A DNA stretch of 64,000 nucleotides, from positions 1 to 64,000 of the forward strand of contig CAYPJU010000014.1 of assembly GCA_964411125.1 (NCBI GenBank). The letters run 5' to 3'. Shown piece by piece: positions 18,655-26,126 of this stretch. The notes below the pieces were generated by a model that was given only the letters and a program-made list of their open reading frames with translations, ran no database searches and was not told where the DNA came from. A program made the position numbers and the translations under genes. The number at the start of each line of letters is the position of its first letter. Within the stretch, counting starts at the first letter, position 1. The DNA is from JBFIHF01 sp964411125. GTDB lineage: Bacteria > Myxococcota_A > Bradymonadia > Bradymonadales > Bradymonadaceae.

Positions 18655-19704
18655 ATGAAGCGCTTCGTCGGATATTTTCTGGCTGCGCTCGCGATCGGCG
18701 CGTTCTTTCTCTATCTCGCGGCGCGTGAGCTGCCGTGGGAGGCCGTGGGAGATTGGCTCGCGACCGAAGACCTCTGGCACGTGGCGGGATGGTCGTTGGC
18801 TTTCACGTCGCTGTACGCGACGACACACTTCGCCCGGGTGGTACGCTGGTACTTCCTGGTGCGTCCCCTCGACGCGAATCTGAAGCCCTCGGACGTTCAC
18901 AAGGTGTGCGCGGTCGGGCTCACCGCGATCCTGCTACTGCCGCTTCGGCTGGGGGAATTCGTTCGCCCTTACCTGCTCTCGAAGCGCTCGAGCCTTTCGA
19001 TGTCGTCGGTGCTGGGGACCGCGGTGGTGGAGCGGGTGGTGGACGGGCTTCTGGTGACGGGGCTCCTCTTCGTGACGCTTTCGACGCTCCCGGTCGGCGA
19101 GAACGCGGGCTTCGCGCGCGCCGCGGGGCTGGTCAGCGCGGCAGTGTTCGTGCCGGCGCTCGTGGTGACGCTGCTGGCCCTGTGGCGGCGCGAGCTCGCC
19201 GTGCGGCTCGTGCGGCGCCTGGCGGGGACGGTATCGGAGAGTCTCGCGGAGAAGCTGGCGGGGCTCCTCGACAGTTTCATCGTGGGATTTCGCGCCCTGG
19301 TGAGCGGTCGCTCGGTGGCGCCGTTTCTGGCGCTGACAGCCTTCTACTGGGGCCTCAACGTATTCGGGATGTGGATGCTCGCGCGCGGGTTCGGGCTGGA
19401 GCTATCGCTGTGGGAGATGGCCGCGGTGCTCTCGGTGTTGGTCATCGGAATCATGATCCCGGCTGGTCCTGCGGGCGCCGGAAACTTCGAGTACTTCGCG
19501 CTGCGGGGGCTCGGACTCTTCTTGTTGTTGGAGGGGACGCAGGGGGTCGCGGCGGGCGCGTTCGCCGCGCTGCTCCACATCCTGCAGTTTCTGGTGATTC
19601 TGGTCCCGGGGCTCGTGGTGATGGCGAGCGACGAGGAGTCTCGCCACCTCGTGCGTCTTTCGACGGAAGCGGACCAGGCGACCCACGAGGGGTCCGCTCC
19701 GTGA
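18655..19704 (+). CDS. UPF0104 / lysylphosphatidylglycerol-synthase-type membrane protein
   Basis: This 349-residue polytopic inner-membrane protein has about eight hydrophobic segments. It carries LLLPLRLGEFVRPYLL near residue 95 and a later IPAGPAGAGNFEYFALRGLG, the two signature regions of the LPG-synthase TM (UPF0104) family. The C-terminal aminoacyl-transferase domain of true MprF is absent, so it is the stand-alone membrane form, which may be a lipid flippase or transporter. ATG 18655 begins with a Lys-Arg before the first helix; a GTG at 18619 is an alternative. It follows the glycosyltransferase-fold gene and may share its transcript. Confidence 0.82.
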   Translation: MKRFVGYFLAALAIGAFFLYLAARELPWEAVGDWLATEDLWHVAGWSLAFTSLYATTHFARVVRWYFLVRPLDANLKPSDVHKVCAVGLTAILLLPLRLGEFVRPYLLSKRSSLSMSSVLGTAVVERVVDGLLVTGLLFVTLSTLPVGENAGFARAAGLVSAAVFVPALVVTLLALWRRELAVRLVRRLAGTVSESLAEKLAGLLDSFIVGFRALVSGRSVAPFLALTAFYWGLNVFGMWMLARGFGLELSLWEMAAVLSVLVIGIMIPAGPAGAGNFEYFALRGLGLFLLLEGTQGVAAGAFAALLHILQFLVILVPGLVVMASDEESRHLVRLSTEADQATHEGSAP

Positions 19705-19774
19705 AGTGATCGAACAGTTCCTCAGACCGTGGCTCGGGCCAGCCACCCGAATCGAGGCGTCGACGGAAGCGGCG

Positions 19775-19804
19775 TTGACCCCACGGCGAAGACGGGTCTA
19801 TCTT
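19775..19804 (+). promoter_or_regulatory. candidate promoter of the signalling operon
   Basis: TTGACC (19775-19780), an 18-bp spacer and TATCTT (19799-19804), 29 bp before the ATG of the lone receiver gene, fit a housekeeping sigma-70-type promoter. Confidence 0.5.
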
Positions 19805-19833
19805 AACGCACGTACGCAACATTAGAGGGCTGG

Positions 19834-20208
19834 ATGGAAGTGACCCGCAAGGTGATGGTCTTGGATGACAACATCCTCGACGTCATGAAAGCAGAAAAGT
19901 ATCTGGTGTCGGGCGGTTACGAGGTTGTCACCCTGACTTCGCCGAACGGTGCGCTGTCGAAGATCGACTACGAGCGTCCCGAGATCCTCCTGCTCGATAT
20001 CGACATGCCTCGTCTGAACGCGATGGACCTTCTCGAGACGCTTCGCTCCAACGAAGACTACGACGACCTGGTGATCGTGCTCTACAGCGATCGAGAGGCG
20101 GAGAAGCTGCAGAAGATCTGCATCGAGAACGACATCAACGGGTACTTCTGCAAGTCGATGGACGTCACTCAGATCTCCGCGTTTCTGGATAACTTCTACG
20201 AGTTCTGA
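19834..20208 (+). CDS. single-domain response regulator
   Basis: This 124-residue receiver domain has no output domain. The acidic pair Asp11-Asp12 (VLDDN), the phosphorylation site Asp55 in LLLDIDMP, and the conserved Lys in GYFCKSM are present. The Thr/Ser switch position reads VLYSD. It may act by binding a partner or as a phosphate relay or sink for the two histidine-kinase-type proteins encoded downstream. An 81-bp gap separates it from the next gene, so it is probably the first gene of the operon. Confidence 0.9.
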   Translation: MEVTRKVMVLDDNILDVMKAEKYLVSGGYEVVTLTSPNGALSKIDYERPEILLLDIDMPRLNAMDLLETLRSNEDYDDLVIVLYSDREAEKLQKICIENDINGYFCKSMDVTQISAFLDNFYEF

Positions 20209-20289
20209 TTCCGGAATTTCAGACGCGGGGAACCGCGCAACGAGTCCACAGGCGGCGTCGGCGCGAAATCCGTCGGAAGAGAAGCGCCG

Positions 20290-21957
20290 ATGACCGAACC
20301 GAACACCGACAACTCGCCCTGCATCTGGCTGGTGGACGACGAGTCCGACCTCGTGGACACGACGTGCCAGATTCTGAGCGATGCGGGCTACGAATGCCGG
20401 GGCTTTCTGGACCCTCGCGAAGCGCTGGCGGCGCTGGACGCGGGTGAGCAGCCGGACCTCTTCCTGATCGACCTGCGTATGCCGCACATGACGGGTTCGG
20501 AGATGATCCGGGATCTGCGAACGCGTGGTGAGCTCGCGACGACGCCGATCATCGTCCTGACGGCTCTGACGACGGAGAGCAGCACCCTCAACGCGTTCGA
20601 GGCTGGAGCCGACGACGTCGTGCGAAAGCCGCTCACGACGGCAGAACTGCTGGCGCGGGTTCGAGGGCAGCTCGCGCGGCAGTCGCGTCTGGAAGAGCTC
20701 CGGACGCAGAACCGCGACCTGAAGGTCGTGACGGACCTGGCGCACGTACTGAGCCAGGGGACGGAGCTCCCGGACATCCTGCGGACGCTGGTCGACGGGC
20801 TCCGGACGGCGCTGGCGATCGACGAGGCGGCGATCTATCTGCTGCACGAAGAGACCGGCGAGCTGCACCGCGCCCTCCCGTCGGACCCGTCCCGGTCCGA
20901 GGGTTCTCCGAACACGACCCTCGACCTGCGGCGGCTGCGTCAGACGGCAGACACCCTCGCGGCGCGGCGGACGGCTTTCCTGGACGAAGCGGAGACCCGG
21001 CAACTTCTGGAGGTCATCGGGGGAGCTCACCCCCGACGCCAGCAGATGTCCTCTGCGATCGTGCCGCTCTTGCATCGAGAGCAATTCGTCGGGGTGATCG
21101 TGACGGTCGCAGACCGCGAAAACCTGGGGGTGACGTCTCGCGAGCGCTTCCTCTTTTCGATCATTTCGAGCCTCGCGGCGGTGGCGGTTCATCGAGCCGA
21201 GCTCTTCCACCGGATCATCCAGGAGCATGCGGGGCTCGATGCGGCGAACCGTGAACTCGCGGAGACTCGGGACTTCCTCGACAACGTGATCCAGTCGAGC
21301 CCCGACGCGATCGTGGCATCGAATCGACCCGGGAAGATCGTCGTGTACAACCGGGCGGCCGAGCGGATCCTGGGGTGGACACCCGAGGAGGCGATTGGAC
21401 AGGACGTCCGACTGCTCTACCCGGATGGAGGAGCCGAAGGAATCTTCAAGAAGCTGCGGTCCCCCGAGCACGGTGGGAAGGGGCGGCTCGAGCGCAGCCG
21501 CGGGGTGGTGGTCAATCGACACGGGGAGGAGATTCCGGTGGAGATCTCGGCGTCACTTCTCTACTCGAACGATTCGATCTCCGCGGCGGTCGGGATCTTC
21601 ACCGACCTGCGCGGGCGTCTGCGGATGGAGGAACGGTTGCAAGAGGCGACGGAAAACCTCGAAGAGACTCGTCGGCAGGCGGTGGCGGCGGAGCTCGCGG
21701 GAGCAGCAGCGCACGAGCTGAACCAACCTCTGACGAGCCTCCTGAGCTACGCGGAGTTGCTCACGGGCACGGTGGCAGCCGGCGGGAAGGAGGCGCGCGC
21801 GGTGGAAGCGATCAATCGGGACGCGACGCGGATGGTCGAGATCGTGAAAAAGATCGGCAAGATCACGGATTACCGGACCAAGGAGTACGTGGGCGGGGCC
21901 CGCATCGTGGACCTCGGTGGCGACGACGACGACGAGGGGACGGCAGAGCAGTCATGA
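20290..21957 (+). CDS. REC-GAF-PAS-HisKA protein lacking the kinase ATPase domain
   Basis: This 555-residue protein has a receiver domain (about 12-130, phosphorylation site Asp61 in LIDLRMP), a GAF domain (about 145-310), a coiled linker, a PAS domain (about 325-435; DFLDNVIQSSPDAIVASN, then YNRAAERILGWTPEEAIG) and a HisKA dimerisation domain with His475 in AAAHELNQPLTSLLSYAELL. The protein stops about 80 residues later in an acidic tail. No N, G1 or G2 boxes exist, so it cannot phosphorylate itself. The gene overlaps the next (ATGA), which encodes a complete kinase with a similar H-box, so trans-phosphorylation or a heterodimer is likely. Confidence 0.85.
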   Translation: MTEPNTDNSPCIWLVDDESDLVDTTCQILSDAGYECRGFLDPREALAALDAGEQPDLFLIDLRMPHMTGSEMIRDLRTRGELATTPIIVLTALTTESSTLNAFEAGADDVVRKPLTTAELLARVRGQLARQSRLEELRTQNRDLKVVTDLAHVLSQGTELPDILRTLVDGLRTALAIDEAAIYLLHEETGELHRALPSDPSRSEGSPNTTLDLRRLRQTADTLAARRTAFLDEAETRQLLEVIGGAHPRRQQMSSAIVPLLHREQFVGVIVTVADRENLGVTSRERFLFSIISSLAAVAVHRAELFHRIIQEHAGLDAANRELAETRDFLDNVIQSSPDAIVASNRPGKIVVYNRAAERILGWTPEEAIGQDVRLLYPDGGAEGIFKKLRSPEHGGKGRLERSRGVVVNRHGEEIPVEISASLLYSNDSISAAVGIFTDLRGRLRMEERLQEATENLEETRRQAVAAELAGAAAHELNQPLTSLLSYAELLTGTVAAGGKEARAVEAINRDATRMVEIVKKIGKITDYRTKEYVGGARIVDLGGDDDDEGTAEQS

Positions 21958-23753
21958 CCGACCTGGACTTCGCATCGATTTTCGAACAGTTGCCGGACGC
22001 TCTCGCCGTCTGCGACGACGAAGGGCGCCTCACGGCGATGAACGCACGCGCGCGCGAGCTGCTCGGTGCGAAAGCCGGGGATACGGTGCATCTCGACTTA
22101 CGGGCGCGCGAGACGGTCCGACAGATTCGCCTGACGGACGCTGCCTCTCAGGAATTCTATCTCGCAGACGTCCAGGTGACCGGCGCACGCAGGGCGCGCG
22201 TCAGCGCATCGCTGCACCCCCTGGACGGCGGAGGCTATCGTGTGACGCTGAGCGGGGACGGCCCGAGCGGCACGTTGACCCCCAACCTGCGGATGATGGA
22301 AGCGCTGGTGAACGTGGGACGGCACCTCGAGTTGTTCCGCACGGCGGACAAGACGCTCGCGCTCTTCGAAGCTTGCTTCGCGGACATCTTCCCCGAGTAC
22401 TCGTTCCGCATCGTGCTCGACGGCGAGGTTCTTCACGAGCATTCGGCGTGGGGTGGTGGGGCCACGGGGCAACCCTTCGACGTGGATCCTCGCGGTCTGG
22501 TGCGCGTGGAGGAGCTCGCCTTCGACGGTGCGGCGGCGGGATGGCGAGCTCCGATGCACGGGCACAGCGGCGTCCGAGGCTACCTGCAGGTCGAGCGACA
22601 GAGTACGGAGAAGTTTCGGGTTTCGGAGCGTCAGGCGTTCGAGACTTTCAATCAACAGCTCTCACTCGCCCTCGGGCGAGTCACGGTCGATCGAGACGTC
22701 GCGGTGGGACCGATCATCGACCAGCTCGATGCGATCGTCGTGGTCTGCGATTCCCGGCGCCGCATTCAGGTGGTGAACCGAACGTTCGAAACGCTTGCGG
22801 GCTCCCACGGGGTCGCGGGTCGCGACATCGTCGATTTCTTCGAAGCTTCGGGGGCGGCGAAGATCCGCACGACGGCCGCAGGGGTGATGGCGGGACAGGA
22901 GGCGGACGTCTTCGAAGCGGGGCTTCTTCACGCCGGCCGTTCGCCGGTCTCCCTACGGATCCAGATTGCGGCGAACCGCTCCGGCGAATCGGACAAGGCG
23001 GCGGGGTTCATCCTGACGGGACAGCAGAGCGAGGTGAACCTGGTCGAGATCGAGGCGCGGATGACGCGGGCGGAGCAGCTCCTCAACGTCGGGCAGCTCG
23101 CGAGCGGCGTGGCCCACGAGTTGAAGAATCCGCTGACGTCGATCCTGAACTACGCGGAGTATCTGTTGATGAAGTATCAGGATTCACTGTTCGAGGATCG
23201 GGACAGCGACCGCCTGCGTCGTATCATCGAGGGGGTGGAGCGGATCGACACCTTCGTGAACGACCTGGTGGTGCTCGCCCGGCCCTCGGAGACGGAGGTT
23301 TCGCAGACTGTCGACCTCCACGCGGTGGTGCGTGAATCGGGGCTGATCTGTGAGGTGGCGCTGCGGCAGAGCCAGACGCAGTTCCAGGTCGATCTGGCCG
23401 ACCGTCCGCTCCGTGTGATGGGGAGTCCCCATCAGCTCAAGCAGGTCTTCGTCAACCTCATCACGAATGCCACGAAGGCGATGGAAGAGGAGCCGGGCAC
23501 GATCAAAATTTCGACGTGGTCCGATGATGGTATGGTGTACGCCGAGGTAGCCGACGACGCTACGGGTATGTCCGCGGAGACGATGGGGCATATCTTCGAG
23601 CCGTTCTTCACGACACGTGCGGGTCGCGGCGGCTCGGGGGTCGGGCTCGCGCTCGTGAAGACGATCATCGAGCGTCACGGAGGCTCGGTGTCGGTCGATT
23701 CGGAGCTCGGCATCGGCACCACGTTCACCATCGTCCTGCCGGAGGCAGAATAG
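21954..23753 (+). CDS. PAS-domain sensor histidine kinase (soluble)
   Basis: This 599-residue kinase has a PAS domain at the start (IFEQLPDALAVCDDEGRLTAMN), a GAF-like middle (about 120-255), a second PAS (about 260-365; DQLDAIVVVCDSRRRIQVVN), HisKA with His388 in GVAHELKNPLTSILNYAEYLL, and a full HATPase with N-box LITNATKAM (Asn505), DDATGM and GSGVGLAL. No membrane helices are seen, so it is cytoplasmic. It starts inside the stop of the previous gene. The receiver at 19834 and the receiver of the gene at 20290 are the obvious phosphate acceptors. Confidence 0.9.
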   Translation: MTDLDFASIFEQLPDALAVCDDEGRLTAMNARARELLGAKAGDTVHLDLRARETVRQIRLTDAASQEFYLADVQVTGARRARVSASLHPLDGGGYRVTLSGDGPSGTLTPNLRMMEALVNVGRHLELFRTADKTLALFEACFADIFPEYSFRIVLDGEVLHEHSAWGGGATGQPFDVDPRGLVRVEELAFDGAAAGWRAPMHGHSGVRGYLQVERQSTEKFRVSERQAFETFNQQLSLALGRVTVDRDVAVGPIIDQLDAIVVVCDSRRRIQVVNRTFETLAGSHGVAGRDIVDFFEASGAAKIRTTAAGVMAGQEADVFEAGLLHAGRSPVSLRIQIAANRSGESDKAAGFILTGQQSEVNLVEIEARMTRAEQLLNVGQLASGVAHELKNPLTSILNYAEYLLMKYQDSLFEDRDSDRLRRIIEGVERIDTFVNDLVVLARPSETEVSQTVDLHAVVRESGLICEVALRQSQTQFQVDLADRPLRVMGSPHQLKQVFVNLITNATKAMEEEPGTIKISTWSDDGMVYAEVADDATGMSAETMGHIFEPFFTTRAGRGGSGVGLALVKTIIERHGGSVSVDSELGIGTTFTIVLPEAE

Positions 23754-23755
23754 GT

Positions 23756-24718
23756 TTGGTCAACAGTCGCAATCGAATCTTCGGAGTGGGCTCGATGGCC
23801 GCGGCCCTGGGGGTGGGGTTGTTCCTGTTGGTGTCGCCTCCGGTGGAGCGCGAAGCGCACCTCTCCGTGGTCCGCGACGGGGAGCAGGCGAACATCGAGA
23901 GTTCGATGCGGCACCTCTGTTGGATCGAGTCGGGGGTGACGGGGCTCAACGAGCTGCTGCCAGGGCTCGACGTCGAACGTCGGCGCGAGATTTTGCAGAC
24001 GGCCGATTCGTTGGGCTGTCTGTCGCAATTGGCACCATCGATCCAGGCGTCGTACTTCATCATCGAGGCGGACGGAACAGGTCACGTCGAGAAAGCGATG
24101 AGCTTCGAGGAAGCGGCGCTCGAGCCGGCGCTCGAAGCGATCGAGTACACCGATCCAGCCGTGGCGCGTCGTGGCGCGACGGTCCTCGCCGTGCTGGCGA
24201 GACGACTGACGCCGGACCAGCAACAGCGGACCGCGGCAGCGCTCGACAACCTGCCTCCGAGCAGCGAGCGGACGGAGCTCGCCCGGCGCCTTCGGCTCGT
24301 CCCCCCCGGGCCGGGGCCCGGCGCGGAAACCGAGACGACGATGGGGAAAGAAGAGGACGTTCGAGCAGAGCCGTTCGCGGGAGCGGGTGCGGGGTCGGAC
24401 TTCGAGTCTTTCAAGCTCCGAGAGCCGACCCTGGAGATCGAGTCTGACGGTTTGCTGTTCGCCGCGCCGGCCGACCCGGACGCGGAGTCGGCCGACGAAA
24501 GGGAGGACGACGACGTCCACGAGGAAGAGCCGCGCGAGCCCGAGGAAGTGGTGTCGGACGGCGACGACGAGCCCGACGACGCCCAGGGAACCCAAGATGA
24601 GTCAGCGGTAGCGCCCTCCCCTCCTCCCCGGTCAGGAAAGCCGAAGAGGGGCGTCGCGCCGGCGGAGGAGAGTTCGGATGCCGGCACATCGCCCGAGGAC
24701 GGAGGCGACGATGGGTGA
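23756..24718 (+). CDS. acidic single-pass membrane or exported protein, function unknown
   Basis: This 320-residue protein has a hydrophobic segment near the start (VGSMAAALGVGLFLLVSP, about 11-28), a helical domain (about 45-185; it includes CWIESGVTGLNELLPGLD and AALDNLPPSSERTELARRL) and a long Glu/Asp/Pro-rich disordered tail (about 190-320). The TTG start at 23756 lies 2 bp after the kinase stop with GGAGG upstream; an ATG at 23795 would remove part of the hydrophobic segment. It belongs to the signalling operon by position. No family recognised. Confidence 0.65.
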   Translation: MVNSRNRIFGVGSMAAALGVGLFLLVSPPVEREAHLSVVRDGEQANIESSMRHLCWIESGVTGLNELLPGLDVERRREILQTADSLGCLSQLAPSIQASYFIIEADGTGHVEKAMSFEEAALEPALEAIEYTDPAVARRGATVLAVLARRLTPDQQQRTAAALDNLPPSSERTELARRLRLVPPGPGPGAETETTMGKEEDVRAEPFAGAGAGSDFESFKLREPTLEIESDGLLFAAPADPDAESADEREDDDVHEEEPREPEEVVSDGDDEPDDAQGTQDESAVAPSPPPRSGKPKRGVAPAEESSDAGTSPEDGGDDG

Positions 24719-25433
24719 TGCGGTGATCGCCAGCATCTTGATCTCGGCGACCTTCGTGGTCGTCGTGGGCCTTCATGCTTATCGGTGGCTGTCGTGGCGG
24801 AACCGGCAGTCGAAGTCTCCCTACGCGTTTCTGGTGGAGTCGTTCGCGTTCGATCGTTCGAGTGAGCGTAGAATCGCGGACACGCGCGTGACGCGCTACT
24901 CCGGCCGCTTTCGGGGAATGAGGGTCACGCTCGAACGAGGCGACTCCGATCACGACGAGTACCTTCGCATTCACATTCGGTTCGAAGACGACCTGGAATT
25001 CGGGGTCCGCATCTCTTCGGAGCACGAGGACGACCTGATGGTTCGGCTGAAGCGCATGCGAGAGATGCAGATCGGCTCGCACCATTTCGACTCGGAGTTC
25101 CTTCTGCTTTCGAGAGACGAGGAGCGCATGAAGCAGCTCCTGGATCACGACACCCGGCGGATGCTGATGCAGACCCGCAAGTCCGTGAAGGGGATGCGGC
25201 TGGACGACATCGGGCTGCATCTTCACGTGGTGGGAGAGAAGAGTCGCGAAGCGCTCACGGAGATCCTCGATGGCGGTGTGCAGTTGTGCGACTACGTTGC
25301 GCGACGCGCCGAGGACGTCCTGGCGGCGGAGGCCGAGGCGCAGAAAGAACAAGAGGGACCGGTTCCAGCGTTCACTCCGGTCCCGGGGACGATGACGTCC
25401 ATCTCCGGCGAACGAAAGGAATCGGCACCTTGA
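24711..25433 (+). CDS. membrane-anchored protein resembling DUF3137-type folds
   Basis: This 240-residue protein has one N-terminal membrane helix (AVIASILISATFVVVVGL), a basic stretch, then a beta-rich domain (about 50-130) with the pattern MQIGSHHFDSEFLLLSRDEE. That pattern recalls DUF3137-like proteins, in which a displaced FD..F....D motif recurs. A helical C-terminus with REALTEILDGG follows, then a Glu/Ala/Pro tail. ATG 24711 has GGAGG at 24701. It overlaps the preceding gene by 8 bp and the next gene starts in its stop codon, so it is in the operon. The role is unknown. Confidence 0.65.
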   Translation: MGDAVIASILISATFVVVVGLHAYRWLSWRNRQSKSPYAFLVESFAFDRSSERRIADTRVTRYSGRFRGMRVTLERGDSDHDEYLRIHIRFEDDLEFGVRISSEHEDDLMVRLKRMREMQIGSHHFDSEFLLLSRDEERMKQLLDHDTRRMLMQTRKSVKGMRLDDIGLHLHVVGEKSREALTEILDGGVQLCDYVARRAEDVLAAEAEAQKEQEGPVPAFTPVPGTMTSISGERKESAP

Positions 25434-25945
25434 GTTGGATACCCTGGATCATCACCGTGTTCACGGTCGGGATCTCGTCGATGCTCATCGCAGCGTATCG
25501 TCGCAAGGCGGCGCGGTTGCTCGTGGACGCCCGCGAGGAGCACGAGATGCAGGTCCGCCTGCTCGAGGACGAGAGCGACTCGAGGCTGAGGCGGTTGGAG
25601 CGTGAATCGGAGAGCACGAAGACGCTAGTCCGGGACGCACTGGTGGAGGACATTCTGCCGGTGTTCGATTCGCTCGACATGGCGGCTCGAAGTACGAAAG
25701 ACCCGGACACTGAGCGCGGGATCTCGTTGGTGCAGGCGGAGCTCGTCGCTGCGCTTCGCAAGCACGGCATCGCTCCGATCGAGCCGTCCGCCGGTGAGGC
25801 GTACGATCCGGCGCTGCACGAAGCGGCGGAAGTAGTGGAGGTCGCCGACTTCGAGCCGGGTAACATCGCTCGTACGTACCGGATTGGGCTTCGGACCTCC
25901 GACCGTGTCATCCGCCCGGCGATCGTCGCCGTCGTCCAGAGCTGA
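25430..25945 (+). CDS. membrane-anchored GrpE paralogue
   Basis: This 171-residue protein has an N-terminal transmembrane helix (WIPWIITVFTVGISSMLIAA, about 3-22), a charged coiled-coil (about 23-70), then a GrpE head: ILPVFDSLDMAA, LVAALRKHGIAPIEP, YDPALHEAAEVVEV and RVIRPAIVAVVQ. These align block by block with the housekeeping GrpE at 14866-15681. The coil is much shorter than in the housekeeping copy. The start is TTG 25430 overlapping the upstream stop (TTGA) with AAGGA 9 bp before. It could recruit DnaK to the membrane, or use the GrpE fold only as a binding head. Confidence 0.82.
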   Translation: MSWIPWIITVFTVGISSMLIAAYRRKAARLLVDAREEHEMQVRLLEDESDSRLRRLERESESTKTLVRDALVEDILPVFDSLDMAARSTKDPDTERGISLVQAELVAALRKHGIAPIEPSAGEAYDPALHEAAEVVEVADFEPGNIARTYRIGLRTSDRVIRPAIVAVVQS

Positions 25946-25974
25946 TCGAGGGCGGAGAGGTCGCCCGAGTTCTG

Positions 25975-26004
25975 TTGACAGGGGCCGCGAGTTGGGGGTA
26001 TCAA
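25975..26004 (+). promoter_or_regulatory. tRNA-Cys promoter
   Basis: A perfect TTGACA (25975-25980), an 18-bp spacer and TATCAA (25999-26004) place transcription start a few bases before the tRNA 5' end at 26016. Confidence 0.65.
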
Positions 26005-26015
26005 CGCCATCCTCT

Positions 26016-26086
26016 GGCGGCGTAGCCAAGTGGTAAGGCAAGGGCCTGCAAAGCCTTGATCACCGGTTCAAATCCGGTCGCCGCCT
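26016..26086 (+). tRNA. tRNA-Cys (anticodon GCA)
   Basis: This 71-nt tRNA has a 7-bp acceptor stem GGCGGCG/CGCCGCC, an anticodon loop CTGCAAA with GCA, the T-arm CCGG-TTCAAAT-CCGG, and discriminator U at 26086, which is the cysteine identity base. CCA is not encoded. It has its own promoter and terminator. Confidence 0.96.
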
Positions 26087-26097
26087 CTCGAAAGACG

Positions 26098-26126
26098 AAC
26101 CACCCTACCCGGGTGGTTTTTCTTTT
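26098..26126 (+). terminator. Rho-independent terminator after tRNA-Cys
   Basis: An 8-bp stem AACCACCC/GGGTGGTT with loop TACCC is followed by a T-rich run (TTTTTCTTTTT). It overlaps the last codons of the converging gene; the opposite strand has no T-run after the hairpin, so it works mainly for the tRNA. Confidence 0.85.

Noticed and set aside
26098..26126. terminator serving the minus-strand GH113-like gene
   Set aside because: On the minus strand the hairpin lies inside the last codons and is followed by CGTC, not T, so it belongs to the tRNA.
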